Assembly: GCA_003956705.1 (NCBI GenBank)
Contig: QZCP01000048.1
Span: 186,001 to 250,000 of the forward strand
Length of the DNA: 64,000 bases
Reading direction: 5' to 3'
Origin: Brevipalpus yothersi
Lineage: Eukaryota > Arthropoda > Arachnida > Trombidiformes > Tenuipalpidae
Shown: one piece after another, positions 44,249 through 57,959 of the stretch
How positions within the stretch are numbered: the first letter of the stretch is position 1
How the letters are laid out: the number at the start of each line of letters is the position of its first letter
Position numbers and translations under genes: made by a program
The notes under the pieces: model-generated
Databases searched by the model: none
What the model was told of the DNA's origin: nothing
The model's input: only the letters and a program-made list of their open reading frames with translations

Positions 44249-45137
44249 TGTGTATCAGATGTTATTCGTTGAACAATTTTCGAAAAATATAAACTATGAC
44301 GATAATGTGACGACAGTAACGATGAAAGCAATGGAAACTTTATCGAGATTATTTTTCTCTCTTAAACAACTTAAGATGAAACTTTTTTCAACAACAACAC
44401 ACAACAAATATGTGTATATCACAGAACGAGAAGGTATCCACAACTAAGTCCAAGTGATAAATGATCGGTAAGGTAAGATTTACATATTGTTTTATCCTTG
44501 ATATTTCGGGAGAGAGAGAGAGAGGAACAGATCATGACGGGTTTTCCAATTGAATATCGGGCTGAGACTACCACTAATTCCCGCCTTCATGATTACTTTT
44601 AGTTTGTTTGGTTCATCGAGTGGTTTAATATTTTTTTTTCTCTCTCTCTCTCACCCACACTTGCTCATGATTACGTGATTTAGCCCGGAGGTTATAAACT
44701 TGTTTTCAATTCATCAATTTACAGGTAGTTGAGTGACTTGGCATAACTTACCACGAGTTAGTAGCAGGGTCAATATGAGTATTTACTAAGATTCAGAAGA
44801 GAGGGTGGAAGGAGAGAGAGAGAGAGGAAGAGAGATCAGCGGGTGAAGGAAAGTTGATATTATTCTTTGAACTTGATTGGACCATCTGATTGTGATTTCC
44901 CAACAATAAAGAGAGAGAAGTGGAGGAAAAATTCCATCAACTTAGCGAGAATGTTCTTGGAGCTTCTAATTTCATCCAAAAATTTGATAGTCAATCTATC
45001 ATCGATCAAGGAATGACTGATACATGGTAACTACATTTGATACCACAAACAGATAGTTATTAATTCAAAAGTTAACTAAAGTAAAATACATTTTCATCTT
45101 TAGCAGGGCCCAATAATATATATTCACAATCACGCAA
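44249..45137. other. intergenic between the CRAL-TRIO gene and DJ-1
   Basis: Promoter side of the CRAL-TRIO gene and 3' side of DJ-1. GA tracts at 44511-44523 and 44813-44825 and a CT tract at 44639-44652 are the only structure seen. Confidence 0.45.
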
Positions 45138-45884
45138 TTATTGGCCAATTTTAACTAACATTGCGTCGCCAATAGTTTTCGCCTGCTCTTTGCCAACATA
45201 TTTTTCAACCATTGCCAAGCCGAATTCAAATGCAGTACCAGGACCTCGACTGGTAATTAAATTACCATCAATAACAACTCGATCCTCACTCACGGAATGG
45301 GTTTCTTTCAACTTTTCCATGACACCAGGATAGCAAGTTATCTTTTTTCCGAGCCCGATTTTGTGACTCTTAAGGGCGATCGGAGCAGCACAAATAGCCG
45401 CTATGTCCTTGCCTTGACTTTCTTGTTTTTTTAATAGTGAACCAAGTGAATCGCTGGCGGCAAATGCTTCACTGCCCCCTAAGCCTCCGGGCAAAATGAT
45501 CACATCAAACTCTTTCTCTTGAACCTTTTCAAGACTTGTATCTGGCATCAGAACAATATTTCGAGAACATTTAACCGGCTTCTCTCCATTAAGTCCAGCC
45601 ACGGTAACGTCTATCTGTGGTGTATTTCAATAATATTCAGCAAACATCATTATCATCATTATTATCATCAACACTACACAGACACACACAAATGCTAAAT
45701 AATTACATAATCTTCCAAGAATTTAGGGACAACAAAATGAAAAGTTTCACTAATAAACATTACATACACAAAAGAAAAAAAAGAGTTTACTTACCTTAGC
45801 TCGACGCAACACATCAACGGTAATGACCGCTTCCATTTCTTCTGATCCATCAGCTATTATTAACAGTGCTTTGGTGGTAGACAT
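45138..45884 (-). CDS. PARK7: DJ-1/PARK7 protein deglycase-like
   Basis: Two exons, 45884-45795 (MSTTKALLIIADGSEEMEAV...) and 45614-45138, give 188 aa, one short of human DJ-1. The fold is the DJ-1/PfpI Rossmann-like domain, active as a homodimer. The redox-sensing nucleophile is Cys105 in AAICAAPIAL, with Glu18 in EEME beside it. LPGGLGGSEA forms the nucleophile-elbow neighbourhood and ITSRGPGTAFEFGLAM is the family signature near the C-terminus. The position of human His126 appears to be Tyr125. DJ-1 protects cells from oxidative stress; reported deglycase activity is debated. It is head to head with GAK across 626 bp. Confidence 0.95.
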
Positions 45885-46510
45885 GATGATGATTTCACAA
45901 TTCCCAACACACTGCAAACCAATTGAATCAAATTAATTGATCAAATGTACACCTCTGTAATTCGGCGAACACAGTAATGCAATTCAATAGATCGAAGCGT
46001 ATTTCAGGCATCATGTTAGATGTCGCGCAAAGAGGAACAGAAAAGCGCTTCCAATTTTGAAGCTGCAAAAAAATCAAAACAATCAAGATTTTTTGCTTGA
46101 AATGATTTTCACTTCAATCATTGAAGTTCAATGTACATTGATGTCGTGGTTTGTGAACTTTTACCTTAATCTCGATTAATAATTAGTGGAAATGTTTAAA
46201 TGTAATTTTACTCATCAACATTCCATTCTGTTTAGTTGATATCATTTGGAAACAAACACATTCCTTCAATAAATCATCACCATTTGAATCTTATTGTTTT
46301 TTTCGGAAGAATTTTTGTGATTAGGTAAGATGATGATAATAGTACATTAGATAGTGAATCGATTGGAATTTTTCATTTAAATGATTTTGTACTCTTTATC
46401 TTGTCCAATTTTATCGTGTTTTTTGTGTGGAAAGAATTTTCTCACTGATCGAATATTTCAACTTGTATGATGATAAGCATGTACATTTCATACATTTTTC
46501 TTTCCAGATC
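45885..46510. promoter_or_regulatory. divergent promoter region between DJ-1 and GAK
   Basis: Both genes start from this 626 bp stretch in opposite directions. A pyrimidine tract and AG (tttctttccag) at about 46497-46507, directly before the GAK ATG, indicates a 5' UTR intron for GAK. No core promoter motif assigned. Confidence 0.5.
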
Positions 46511-49500
46511 ATGAGTGAATATTTACGATCAGCTTTCAATAATTTGAGTTCAAATTGGGGAGCTCCCAGTAATGATGATTCAACTCCTCATCAACGTGAA
46601 GATAATCCATTTGTTGGTGAAACTATTGATCTTAAAGGACATAGGCTTAAGGTAGAAAGAGTCATTGCCGAAGGTGAGCATTATTTCAAGGAGAATAGAG
46701 AAAATTATCAAAACATACACGCACATCATTCATGCATTAAAATTTGTCTCTCTTTTCACTAATTTTTCTCTCTCCCTTAATCACTATTGCGCTTTGTAGG
46801 CGGATTTGGCTTCGTATTTAGTGTACGTGATCTGCAAAATCAGGAACGATATGCTCTAAAAAGGCTTATTGCATCTGGTAAAGAAGCACAGAAAGAGATC
46901 GAAAATGAAATCGAAATTCTTACTCGACTCCAACCTCATCCTCATATAATGAAATTTATTTCATGGGGTCTCATTCCTCCAAATATTTACCTGCTTTTAA
47001 GGTGTGTGTGTGATATCTGCTATCCGTTTTTATTTTGCTACTTTGAAGCGGATTTATGTTCTGAATTCGCACTATTTGGAACTCATATTTTGACCCATCA
47101 TTTCTATTCTCAGTGAGTACTGTGGCTTAGGGTCTCTCAGAGATCTCCCTTTACCCATGACGGACATTGCCCGACTAAACAAAGTATTGTATCAAACTGC
47201 CCTCGCAATCGAGCAAATGCATCGATTGGGTATAATACATCGAGATTTGAAAGTGGAAAACATTTTGTTTGATGATGTTGGTTACGTTAAGCTATGTGAT
47301 TTTGGATCTGCTACCACTAACAGCTACTCACCTGATCACACTTGGACTCCAATCCAACGTTCGCTAGTAGAAGATGAGGTGAGAAATAAATTTCATGGCA
47401 TTCGCCCTCATTTTGGGCAAAACTTCAAACTTCAAAACTGTGAACACTTATTGAGAGAATATTCGATTAAGTTTTTTACTTGGACTATTCAATTTCTGAC
47501 ATTCATCTATTTGAATTCGAACTCTACCATGAATTTCACTCTTTCTATTGTTCGATTTGTCAGCAAGAAAAAATCATTGCCATTGATAAGTTCAAGCTGA
47601 ACTTCACGAACCTGATGCATTGTTATCAGGCAAATATTCAGAAAGTCTCAGATGAATTCGTATGGAACTTGGCTGTTCTCCCATATTTCGATAAGGTTGT
47701 TGACAGTTATTAGAGTGCTCAAATCTGAATATATAAGCTACCCCGTTTGCTTTGGAATATTTCTCAAATTCTTCTACGATTTTTTTCATCATTATTCTCA
47801 TGATTCAAACAGATGTCTCGACACACAACTCCAATGTATCGTCCACCTGAAATCCTCGATACCTATCTGAATTATCCAATTAATATCTCAATGGATATTT
47901 GGGCATTTGGTTGCTTGACATTCTTGATAAAATTTGGTCGCCATCCTTTCGAAGATTCAGCCAAGCTCCGGATCACCAACTGTAAATATACTCTTCCATC
48001 CAACATGCCGGAGAATGATTTTCATCTTAAAATGATAAGGTTCGTATGGAGAAGCTAGAATACCATCCTGTAAAGAACTTCCTGTGGCTCTTTCATCACT
48101 TATGTTTTTTGATCCTTTGTTCCTAATACGATAATGGGATTTTAAACGTATTTTCTCCTTGTTTATGGCCATATAACCAATCGAATTATTATATTTTTCA
48201 TCTATCAGATCTTGTTTGAAAGTTGATCCAAGAGAGCGATCTAGCATCGCTGATCTGATCGAAATGATGGAGACGAATTTCGTTGATTTGAAATCTCCGT
48301 GCGTTCAACCAAATCCGAAACCACCTCCAAATCCTAGTCAAGCATCCCCGCAAGAGCATTTCGCCCCACCACCCCCACCTGGATCAGCGCAGCCTACTTT
48401 TGGATTATCCGGTTTCACAAGATATCTTAAGGATACATCAACTAAAGTAATGCAATCGGTTCAACAGTAAGTTAAGGAATCTGTCGATTGTTCTCCTCAT
48501 TCATTCTGTTGTTTGCCTACCATCAAGCTGTAGCATTCACTCTGAACTGCTTTAGCTTTGAACTTGCTTCTTGAAGACTTCCCCTAAATGAAGAAGTATA
48601 TCCGTTTCAGATCTATTGCTCGTCAAGATTTGGACATATCCCATCTCACCTCGCGTCTTCTGGTGATGTCCTTCCCAGCTGAAGGACTTGAGTCAACTTA
48701 TCGAAATCATGTTGAAGATGTTCGAGGATTTCTTGAGTCTCATCGTCGGCCATACATTGTGGTTAATGTTAGTGGTCGATCTTACAGTACAACGAAGTTT
48801 GGTCCCAAAGTTAAAATAATTGATGGTGGCCCTCAATGGATGGATTCAACTAGACCTCCTCCTCTTAATCATATTCTCACTATCTGTGATACCATCTATA
48901 AATGGATTTCTGGTGATTCTAAAAGGATAGTTGTCATTCATTGTAAGGTAAGTGGAATTATCTTTCTTCTGGTTTTGCTCTCTCTCTCTCTCTCTCCCTC
49001 AAATTGCTTCCAATTCTTTAACCGAAATTTTTTGGCTCTCAGGACGGCAAAGCAAACTCTGCCCTTCTTTCATCCTCACTTATGTTATGGCTTGGTCTAT
49101 TTGACGATTGGAGAGATGCCCTTAATTTATTCGCAGTGAAGCGTGTTTCCGTATCATTGTCCACTTCTCAAGAGCGTTACTTAAACTATATTTCGCTCAT
49201 TGGTAATAATAGACACGATATGGATTCCCGAAGTAAATTCGATTTCGTCACCATTAAATCCGTGATAATGAATGGCATCCCCCTGTTCACAAAATTAAGG
49301 TTGGTTTTCACCTCATCCTTCCTTTTTTACACACAAACTTCATTATATTCTCAAATTTCAGAGATGGATGCCGTCCATGTATCGAAATACTTGTCAACAA
49401 CGAGTCAAAAATTGCCTCAACTCCACCTGACTATGAGCGACTTCGTCCTTACAATAGGTCAACAGATTCAAGAGTATATTGGAAAGATCTGAAGGCTTGT

Positions 49501-51200
49501 TGTAACAGTGCTAACGATGTTACAGTAACTGTATCGCATGTCAGGTCTTCCATTGGTGCTAGGGTATTGCAAACTAAAATCACTCCTATACGCATTTGTT
49601 CTGTGCAGTTCAACATGATGTTCGAGCGAAATATTAAGTATGGTAGCCAAAAATTAACGTTTGAAAGAAAGCAACTTGACGGTATAGAAGAGCTCGATCG
49701 TTATCCGAGAGATTTTTCCCTAGACATAGAGATGGATATTTCTGAGTCTCAATCTTCTAATCCCACCAATATGAAAAGCTATATCTCACCTTCCGATCCT
49801 CTAAGCTTATTTGCTAACAACAAAGAATTGGAAGAATGTAGAGAGCTCTTTAAATGTACTCAAAGAGATTCCTTCAAACCCAAACCTCCTCCCAGACCGG
49901 AATGTCCACCACCCAGCGCTTTATCTGCTAATTCAAGACCCCAATCGAAACCAGACAGGCCTCCTCCTCCACCACCTGATATGTCTCAGTCTGAGTCTTC
50001 CCGAAGATCTCCTGATAATTTGCTGAACACTGACTCCTACAACCATAATCCTCCAAGTAATGGAACGCGTGCCAACATAGTTAACGATCTGTTGAATTTT
50101 AGTATAGATGAATCTACTAATGCTCAAGGTGGTGATATCAATATTGATCATTCTCCTCCAAATGAATCTCAATGTGCTGATCTTCTCATCGATACTGGAC
50201 ACGAGGGTACCAGAAATAATCAACAAGCTAATTCTGCATTCGATTTGCTGAATGATATATTCAATTCTGGTGGACAACAGCCTCAACAATCGTCCTCTGG
50301 TCCAATGGGTGCAGAAAATTTACCTAAACCGGACTTATTATTCGCTAGTTCCTCAGCAAATACAAATGCAAACTTCGCTTCCAATCCACAACCATTGCAT
50401 CGAAACACTTCTACGCCCAATCTCACTAAGCTCGACCCTTTTGCTGATCTGAATTCCTTTGTGAATAGTTCCAATACAAGTGGAGAAACGCCATCATCAC
50501 ATTCGAGTCAATTACCCAACATTCCTCAAGGCATTCCAAGAGTTGCATCTTGCTCACAATTCCAATCCAACGCTCAACAGTCCCAGAGACCTGATTACAA
50601 TCGAGCCCATTTCACGGAAAACACTACCAATAATACCGGTGTTCCCAAAGTTTCTGGCTACGAGTTTGAAGATTTACTTTCCGACTTTCCGAAGCAATCA
50701 AAGCAAGATTCTCAGGTCAAATCTTTAGCTGAGATGAAAAAACAGGAACTACTGAGAGAAGGTGTCAGCGAATTTCAATTGAAAGTGAATGAGTGGAAAG
50801 AGAATAAAAAGAGGAACATTCGAGCTTTGCTTTCATCTCTTCATACTGTTGTATGGGAAGATTGTAATTGGCAGCCAATAGGCTTGCAGCTATTGATGAC
50901 GCACAATGATGTGAAGAAGATGTATCGAAAAGCATGTCTAGCGGTGCATCCAGACAAGGTAAGATGAAAAGAGCTGTTCTCAGCACCAGAAAAAAACTCA
51001 ACGGTTCACTTGGGTCGTTGAACAGACAGCATTTCAATCAAATTAAATGTTCTTTTTTTCCTTTTCTTCTTTTTGCCCCCATCTCTACTCTCAACTTCCA
51101 GCTTATTGGTAGTGAACATGAAGAATTGGCTAAATTGATATTCGTTGAGCTTAATGATGCGTGGACTGAGTTCGAAAAGCAAGAGCAAGCTAACTCTTGA
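46511..51200 (+). CDS. GAK: cyclin-G-associated kinase / auxilin
   Basis: A clathrin uncoating factor: it recruits Hsc70 to coated vesicles and phosphorylates adaptor subunits. Nine coding exons join in frame: 46511-46673, 46800-47001, 47114-47378, 47813-48039, 48209-48466, 48611-48947, 49043-49299, 49362-50958 and 51102-51200, giving 1134 aa. The kinase domain (about 40-310) has GGFGFVFSV, Lys75, HRDLKVEN 164-171 and DFG 184-186, so it should be active. The PTEN-like domain begins at SIARQDLDISHLTSRLLVMS, with a C2 region after it. A long Pro/Ser/Asn-rich clathrin/adaptor-binding segment contains repeated DPF- and DLLN-type motifs. The J domain ends the protein, with HPDK at 1099-1102 for Hsc70 stimulation. 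The kinase domain separates GAK from auxilin proper. Confidence 0.96.
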
Positions 51201-52484
51201 GACACCAACTTTTTTGGCTTTCGACCTTTCATTCATCCTCTTCAACTATTATTTTACTGGAAGCTATGCATTTGTTGTCTCGAACACTTTAAATATTCAT
51301 CGTGTTGAAAATCATCTCAGAGAGATTACCTGTTAACTCCGCAATATTCTATCAGACAATTTTTGCTCTTTCAGAGAGAAACGCATAATTTTGTTCTGAG
51401 TGCTTGAAGTGATGATTTGATTGATTTAAATTAAACATGACACCCAAGTGTCATCAACAGCTAAGATATAGTTTTGTTTTCTCAACCATATCCAATAAAT
51501 GTCATCAGACTCAATAAATGTCCAGGCAAAAGTATTATATTTAGCTCTTGATGATTGTATATCCACTATTTTTTCAAGATCATCATCATCATAAAAATTC
51601 ATCTTTAGCTTCTACATTAGCTATAGAGCTCTTGAGCTCGATCAATTAATGATATCATATGTGTTCTAGACGAGCAGAGTTGATTATTAGTTCAACATTT
51701 GGAGTCATTGAAAATATTGTATAATCTTGAGAATGAGTTGTATTTCTTTTTTCTCAAACACTCGCTCGAATGATCTCTCAGTTGAGCCTCAGAGAAGGAA
51801 GACTATTGTATTTGAATCGATGTTATTTTTAGAAGGCACTCAGCACTTTCTAATACTTGATTCAAGTGTGATGACTATTATTCAATGATTTTTCATCAAT
51901 AAAGAACGTTAAAAATCATTCCATAGATTCTCATTACATCATCATCTCAAAAGATTCTCTCTTCTCTATTATTTGATGGATCGTTCCATCTCATGATAAG
52001 TTAGCGAAGAAATCTCACTTTCTCACCAAACCTTTCACTCTTGAAAATTTTCTTCACATTCCTATTCTTCTCCCAGACCCTTGCATCCTTTCTAATTGGT
52101 AAATGTATATGATCAACCAGCGATGCTGAATCACAAATCAAATCGTCAACGATTTTTCTCATGGACCAAACAATAGGGAAGAGAAATCTACCGACATATA
52201 ATTACATACATACATACATGAACGACTGCAAACAAGTGAAGGAAAATTTCATTATATGCCTTGATGGTTGGAATCTAAGTTAATATTCAAAATTGACAAT
52301 TTCTACTTTTTTCCAGAAAAAAATCTTGCAATTTTCTTCAAACTTTCCTTTCCAACGAAATGATGTCATCATCACGCAGACTCGGTGGAATGTTGATGTT
52401 TTCGTTGTTTTGCTCGTGAATTTTTATGAGTTATGTTTATAAATTTGTGAGATTAATTAAATCAATTTCTATGTAGATTAGATT
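51201..52484. other. intergenic between GAK and ETFA
   Basis: 3' UTR of GAK with AATAAA near 51496 and 51510, then the 5' flank of ETFA. AT-rich; no other gene or repeat supported. Confidence 0.5.
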
Positions 52485-53764
52485 ATGGCTCATTCATTGT
52501 GTTCTCGATTTGGATGCCTCAATTATGTGGGCAAAAAGGTAAGCAAATTGGAGTTGATGTGTGGATGTGATGAACTTTTTAATTGATACCTTTTGTGGTG
52601 TGTCTTGATATTAGGTTCATGTGTACTCCAGACTTTTTGCCACAAGTCCACGATCAGCAAGTACCTTAATTATTGGAGATCATCGAGATGGACATCTTAG
52701 TCCGATAACATTGAGCTGCATAACTGCCGGCAAACAGTTGGGCCATAAAATGCACTGTCTTCTCGTGGGACAAAACATTGAATCAGCAGCTAAAGATCTC
52801 GCCAAGGCAAAGTTATTGTCTAAAATTCTTCTTGGACAACATGATGTTTTCAAGGGAATGTTTCCTGAAACTATTGCTCCTCTAGTCGTCCAATTGCAAA
52901 AATCTAACGGTTATACTCATATTTTGTGTGGAGCTAATGCATTCGGAAAAAATTTGATTCCAAGAATCGGTGGACTTCTTGATGTCTCTCCTGTCTCCGA
53001 CATAATCGGAATAAAAGATGACTCAACCTTCATAAGGTAGGATAAACCAATGAACATTTTGCTAATATGCATACTCATGGTCTCATTTTTTGTCCCTCTA
53101 GAACAATATACGCAGGAAATGCTATCCAAACTCTCAAAGCAAAAGATCCGATCAAACTAATCTCTATCCGAGGAACCAATTTCGAAAAAGCTCCACTTGA
53201 TGATAGTGCCAATGTACCAGTAGAGAAAATGTCTGTGGATGTGAAGGCTGATTCCGTGGAATGGATTAGCCAAGAGCTTACTGAATCTGAGAGACCAGAG
53301 CTTACAGCAGCATCTAAAGTTATCTCAGGTGGCCGTGGTTTGAAGAATGGAGAGAATTTCAAGCTCCTGTATGATCTAGCTGATAAAATAGGAGCTGCCG
53401 TAGGAGCTTCTCGAGCTGCTGTTGACGCTGGTTTTGTTCCAAATGATATGCAAGTCGGTCAGACAGGAAAAATAGTGGCTCCTGTAAGTGATCAAAAAAT
53501 TAATTAATGAAAGTGAAAATATGCTCTCAATTTTAATTAACTGTTTCATATCTTTTGCTAATTTTTCAGGAATTGTATGTTGCTGTTGCCATATCTGGCG
53601 CTATTCAACACTTGGCAGGCATGAAAGACTCCAAAACAATTGTTGCCATCAATAAGGATCCTGAAGCTCCAATTTTCCAGGTTGCAGATGTGGGTCTTGT
53701 TGCTGATCTTTTCAAGGCAGTTCCTGAGATGACCGAGAAAATAGATAATTTTGTCAACAAATAA
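52485..53764 (+). CDS. ETFA: electron transfer flavoprotein subunit alpha
   Basis: Mitochondrial matrix flavoprotein subunit that takes electrons from acyl-CoA and other dehydrogenases and passes them to ETF-ubiquinone oxidoreductase. Exons 52485-52538, 52615-53036, 53102-53483 and 53570-53764 give 350 aa. The first exon and the start of the second (RLFATSPRSAS) form a basic, Ser-rich transit peptide. The N-terminal ETF domain opens STLIIGDHRDGHLSP. The FAD-binding C-terminal domain shows SGGRGLKNGENF, GASRAAVDAGF, VGQTGKIVAPELYVAVAISG, QHLAGMKDSKTIVAINKD and FQVADVGLVADLF. Length matches the family. An AATAAA lies about 40 bases after the stop. Confidence 0.97.
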
Positions 53765-54429
53765 TCTATGGTAGAATCAATATTTTTATTATTACCAGCA
53801 GCAATAAAATGATGTGCTAAGCATCAATCTCATTTTTAATGATGATCATTGAGTAGCAAATGATTCCGGGTCCATTGTGAAGCTTAAATTCTCGCATGGA
53901 GAGCGAAAAGAGGCTCACAGTAAGCCCTACATTCTGATGACTCTCACTTGTTCAGCTTGTCCTTTCGATCTGCAAACAATGGAATTGAAATTATTTTCTT
54001 CCTCCTCTCTCATCTTTTTCTCTCTTTCTCTCTCTCACTTCTGTTCCTTTCCTGAACTCATTACCATCTTCATCCTCATTTAAATGTTTACTGTCATTCG
54101 TATCATGCTGGGTAAAAAACGAAATGTCAAGTCCTTAGGGCCAAATCAGATCATAAGCATAGCTTTTTCACAGTTTCTAATGATTTAGACGTTCACTATT
54201 CCTACATACAAATAATTACATCATAAGTAGGTTCTTGACAACTTTGAATGTACACTGATGCTGCTGATGGTCACTTATCGAATTTTATTACCCTCTTAAA
54301 GCAATAATAAATAAGTGAATTTTTCATTATGAGCAATCTGAGGCTTAATGTTGACCAGATTCGCGTTTTAATACTGGCCACGAGTGTAGATCTTTTGGGT
54401 GAGAGAATTTTTTCCAGCTCTCTCCCCCT

Positions 54430-54435
<6 letters not shown>

Positions 54436-54469
<34 letters not shown>
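54436..54469. repeat. (CT)n microsatellite
   Basis: A CT dinucleotide run of about 34 bp preceded by a C-rich run. Confidence 0.95.
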
Positions 54470-54473
<4 letters not shown>

Positions 54474-54884
54474 ATTCAACTTTGATCACACATCAATTAG
54501 AGTGAAAATTGATAATGTGCTGGCCAAAATCTTATTATGATACAAAATTTTGTTTCTTATGTCTAAAAAAATGGAATCTGGTATTATTAGAATAGATCGT
54601 GATTTCCTGTTTCGATTTATAAAAAGGCTCATTTTTTGTAAATACCATCTTCGGTGTTTCTCAACGGTAGTCCAAATCGATTCTCAATAAATTCAATCTG
54701 AACTTCAAGTATCATTTGGAATCGATTTGGATGATTTTGGTGTCTCAAAATGGGAACAGCGCGTCAAGATAGACCTTCGTACACCATATGAGACCCAAAA
54801 ATAGGGCCTCAATCTCGAAGATGAGGAGGAGAGGAAGATGTTGCAATTCTAAAACAGTAAGCTCATAAAGAGATGGATAAGGAT

Positions 54885-54888
<4 letters not shown>

Positions 54889-54934
<46 letters not shown>
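54889..54934. repeat. (GA)n microsatellite
   Basis: An uninterrupted GA run of about 45 bp. Confidence 0.95.
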
Positions 54935-54938
<4 letters not shown>

Positions 54939-55434
54939 AGCGAAAGTAATACGCTCACTCGAACTAAAGAAAAACTCATCAAATTATCGGATGAAATGTG
55001 AGAAAAATTAATCTCTTCCATGTTTCTCACTTACTGGTCATCCGATTTGGTTATGCAATCGTTGCACCCACATGAAAGCGTAGATGTAGATTGCCAAAAG
55101 ATTAGAATTCAACTGGATTCATACTTTTGACTGATATCATCATCTTTACACAACTTTTTTCAGGATGTTCTATCATCTCTCTCTTCCTCAAGAGAACTCG
55201 AATAGACCATCTTAAGCCTGTTCGCTTAATTTCAGATATCTGCTACTATTACATGAAGACGAAGAATTTTTTTCATACCAGCCAAGTTCGTCACCGCTTT
55301 CACTACACCATCATCATGTGTCTGAGTGAGGATGGATTCAAAAATTCAGGACAGGATATATGACCGAAACTTCTATCTGTCACCTGTCTTCTTTAAACAG
55401 CTTCTGGCCTTACTCTTATGTATAACCGGACCGT

Positions 55435-55436
<2 letters not shown>

Positions 55437-55488
<52 letters not shown>
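55437..55488. repeat. (GA)n microsatellite
   Basis: An uninterrupted GA run of about 50 bp. Confidence 0.95.
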
Positions 55489-55490
<2 letters not shown>

Positions 55491-57922
55491 GTATGAAAAG
55501 TTGCATTTTTTCAACATAAAATCAGGCCAAAAAAATTTGTATCCAAAAACATGCTGACTCGTTCTAATATTCACCCTGAATTATCGCTTCAAGTCACATT
55601 TTGTGGGGAGGAATATGAAAGTGAATGTGAGTGTGTAATGGCATTCGTATTGGTAAAAATTTACGTTGGACAGTTGAAATATGTATTTATTTTTGGGTGG
55701 TTGAAAATTTTTTCCACCCATCTTGTAAATGAGAGTGACTTCTGTAGTGGCGGAAGAAAAGTGAAGCGACTATGATCAACAATGAAATCGATGATCCTAA
55801 GGATAGGAGAGCGAATAATCAATTGACGATCGGAATGGTTAAAACTAAGGAGCGATAGAATCAGCAGGATACAAGATTTTTTGAATATTTATTTATCACT
55901 GATAAATACATTTAATCGTACTGATTATTCAGTTCGACTTGTTGACTATTTATATTAGCTTGAAGCTAAGTGATGTGGTGAAGGTGTTCGCAAGAAGGAA
56001 GGATCAAGGAAATTCTTTTCAGAATATTTGCTGAACAAAACCATTCAAGCTCTTCCATCATATTAACTTTTGATGCATCACACTCAGTATATCAGATTCT
56101 GACATCCAACATATCCGAGAATCAATCTGATTATTCATAAATCTGATCATCTCTCTCTCTCCCTTCTGCTCTTCATTTATATTTCTGATCATTTATTAGA
56201 TCCGAAAATTGGAATCTTTTGTTCACTCAAAATTAAATATTCTATGCTCACAGGTCTTTTCTTTCTTTACTATTCGTAAGACTCGTTAATAGAAAAAAAG
56301 ATATTGATTCAGTCATTGTGATTATCTCATCACCAACATGTATCTGAGCTCAAATGTGGGGATCATTTGTAACTGTAAAGAGGAAATAATATGTTCTTCT
56401 TTTCGAATTATAATGGCAGCCGAAGGGCAAGAAATTGTAGTCATTTGAATTATCTGAATAGCTTGTAATAAGGGTAAAACAGAATTCATTTTCGGTGGCT
56501 GTTAACATATTCTAATTGCTATCTGAAAGCGCACCCAAAAAAGTTTTTCTTCTTTTTTCTTATTCAGGTATGCTTATTGGCACTGAATCCGATTATTCAA
56601 ACTTTTGCTTATCAATCTTCGACTCAGGTCAATAAGTTTCTCTCTCTTTCTCTCTCTCTCTTGCCCCTATCAACCATCTGAGTATTCCAAGTATTTGAGT
56701 GATCATTTCGACAGGAAGATGATAAAAGAATTTTCGGCAATCTGACAACAAAAAGATGCAAAATGAATAATAAATCGTTACCATCAACATTGTACAAGAA
56801 TTTGAGCCACAAATGAGAAGAGAAGGAGAGGAAGATGAAAAAAAGATGTATTGATATGAGTGGAAAGAGAAGATGTGAATAGAATAAATTGACCAATACA
56901 ATGTAAATTGAATGAACATTAATCAATTGTTAGTGGAAATAGAAACTTATGGATAGATAGATAGATGGATGGCGAAATGTTGGAAGAAAGACGTCTGTCA
57001 TTGATGATTCACTTATGGATTGAAATATCTTCCGAGTGAAGAATAGAGGAGAAAAAAAAGTGGACACGACATCTCGAATAGCTTGAGGCGATGATTTTAC
57101 CGTTTTTTTTCTCTCTCTCACATCTGATGCTAAGTGTCCAATAAACGTCATCATTGTGTGTATGGGTATATATATGCTATATATACACTATCCTATGATA
57201 CAATTATTCAATTGAGGAATCGTGTCCTGTAAATCATCATTGATCGATCACCATCCAAGTATTGGTGAATATAACAATTGAGAGTTGAAAGAAGCCTGTA
57301 AGTATACCGTCAAATACCTCTTGTTAGCATCTTTTCTTACACGCTACTTGATGCTGTGCTCCTCCTCACATCATCATTGACCCACATCAGTGTGTGAGTG
57401 TGTGAAAATTTGGCCTCCTACATCCGGACATAAGAGATGAACAGTTGAGGGAGGGAGAGAGAGAGTCATGAGAATGGATAATTATTTTAAAAGAGAGGGA
57501 AAGAGAGATGATGAGAATGATGATGATAATCATCTTAGATTATCATTGAAAGTGAACCCAAAATGGATGTAAAAAAAATGAATTGAGCGTGTTCACGTAA
57601 TTTTGAGCATTTCAATTCGTCAACGTCCATTGATGATAATGAGTAGTGACTAAGTGAGCAATGCAAATGAATGAGGTTTCCATATTGATGTTCAACAACA
57701 ATTATCTAGTCGAACGAACGAATGAACGTACCTACGAACGAAGAGAGAGAAATTTAGCCTCGAGTCGGATAGGAAAATTTATTATTATTTATCATTGATA
57801 TTATTCAATATCTGAGAGAATTCGTAAGTTTGTGGTTGGATTTTTGTACTTATGCTCAGCTTACTTTGTCATCATTTTTTGAGTACTTAATTTTTTGAGC
57901 GTTTTTAGAAGGGAAAACATGC

Positions 57923-57959
57923 AATAAAGAAGGATGCCACTTAGACATCCTTCTTTATT
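57923..57959. repeat. perfect 14 bp hairpin with 9-base loop
   Basis: AATAAAGAAGGATG at 57923-57936 is the exact reverse complement of 57946-57959; the loop is CCACTTAGA. The symmetry ends sharply on both sides. Could be a transposon-end remnant, a structured RNA or a poly(A)-site-containing hairpin; not a miRNA precursor of normal length. Confidence 0.8.
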
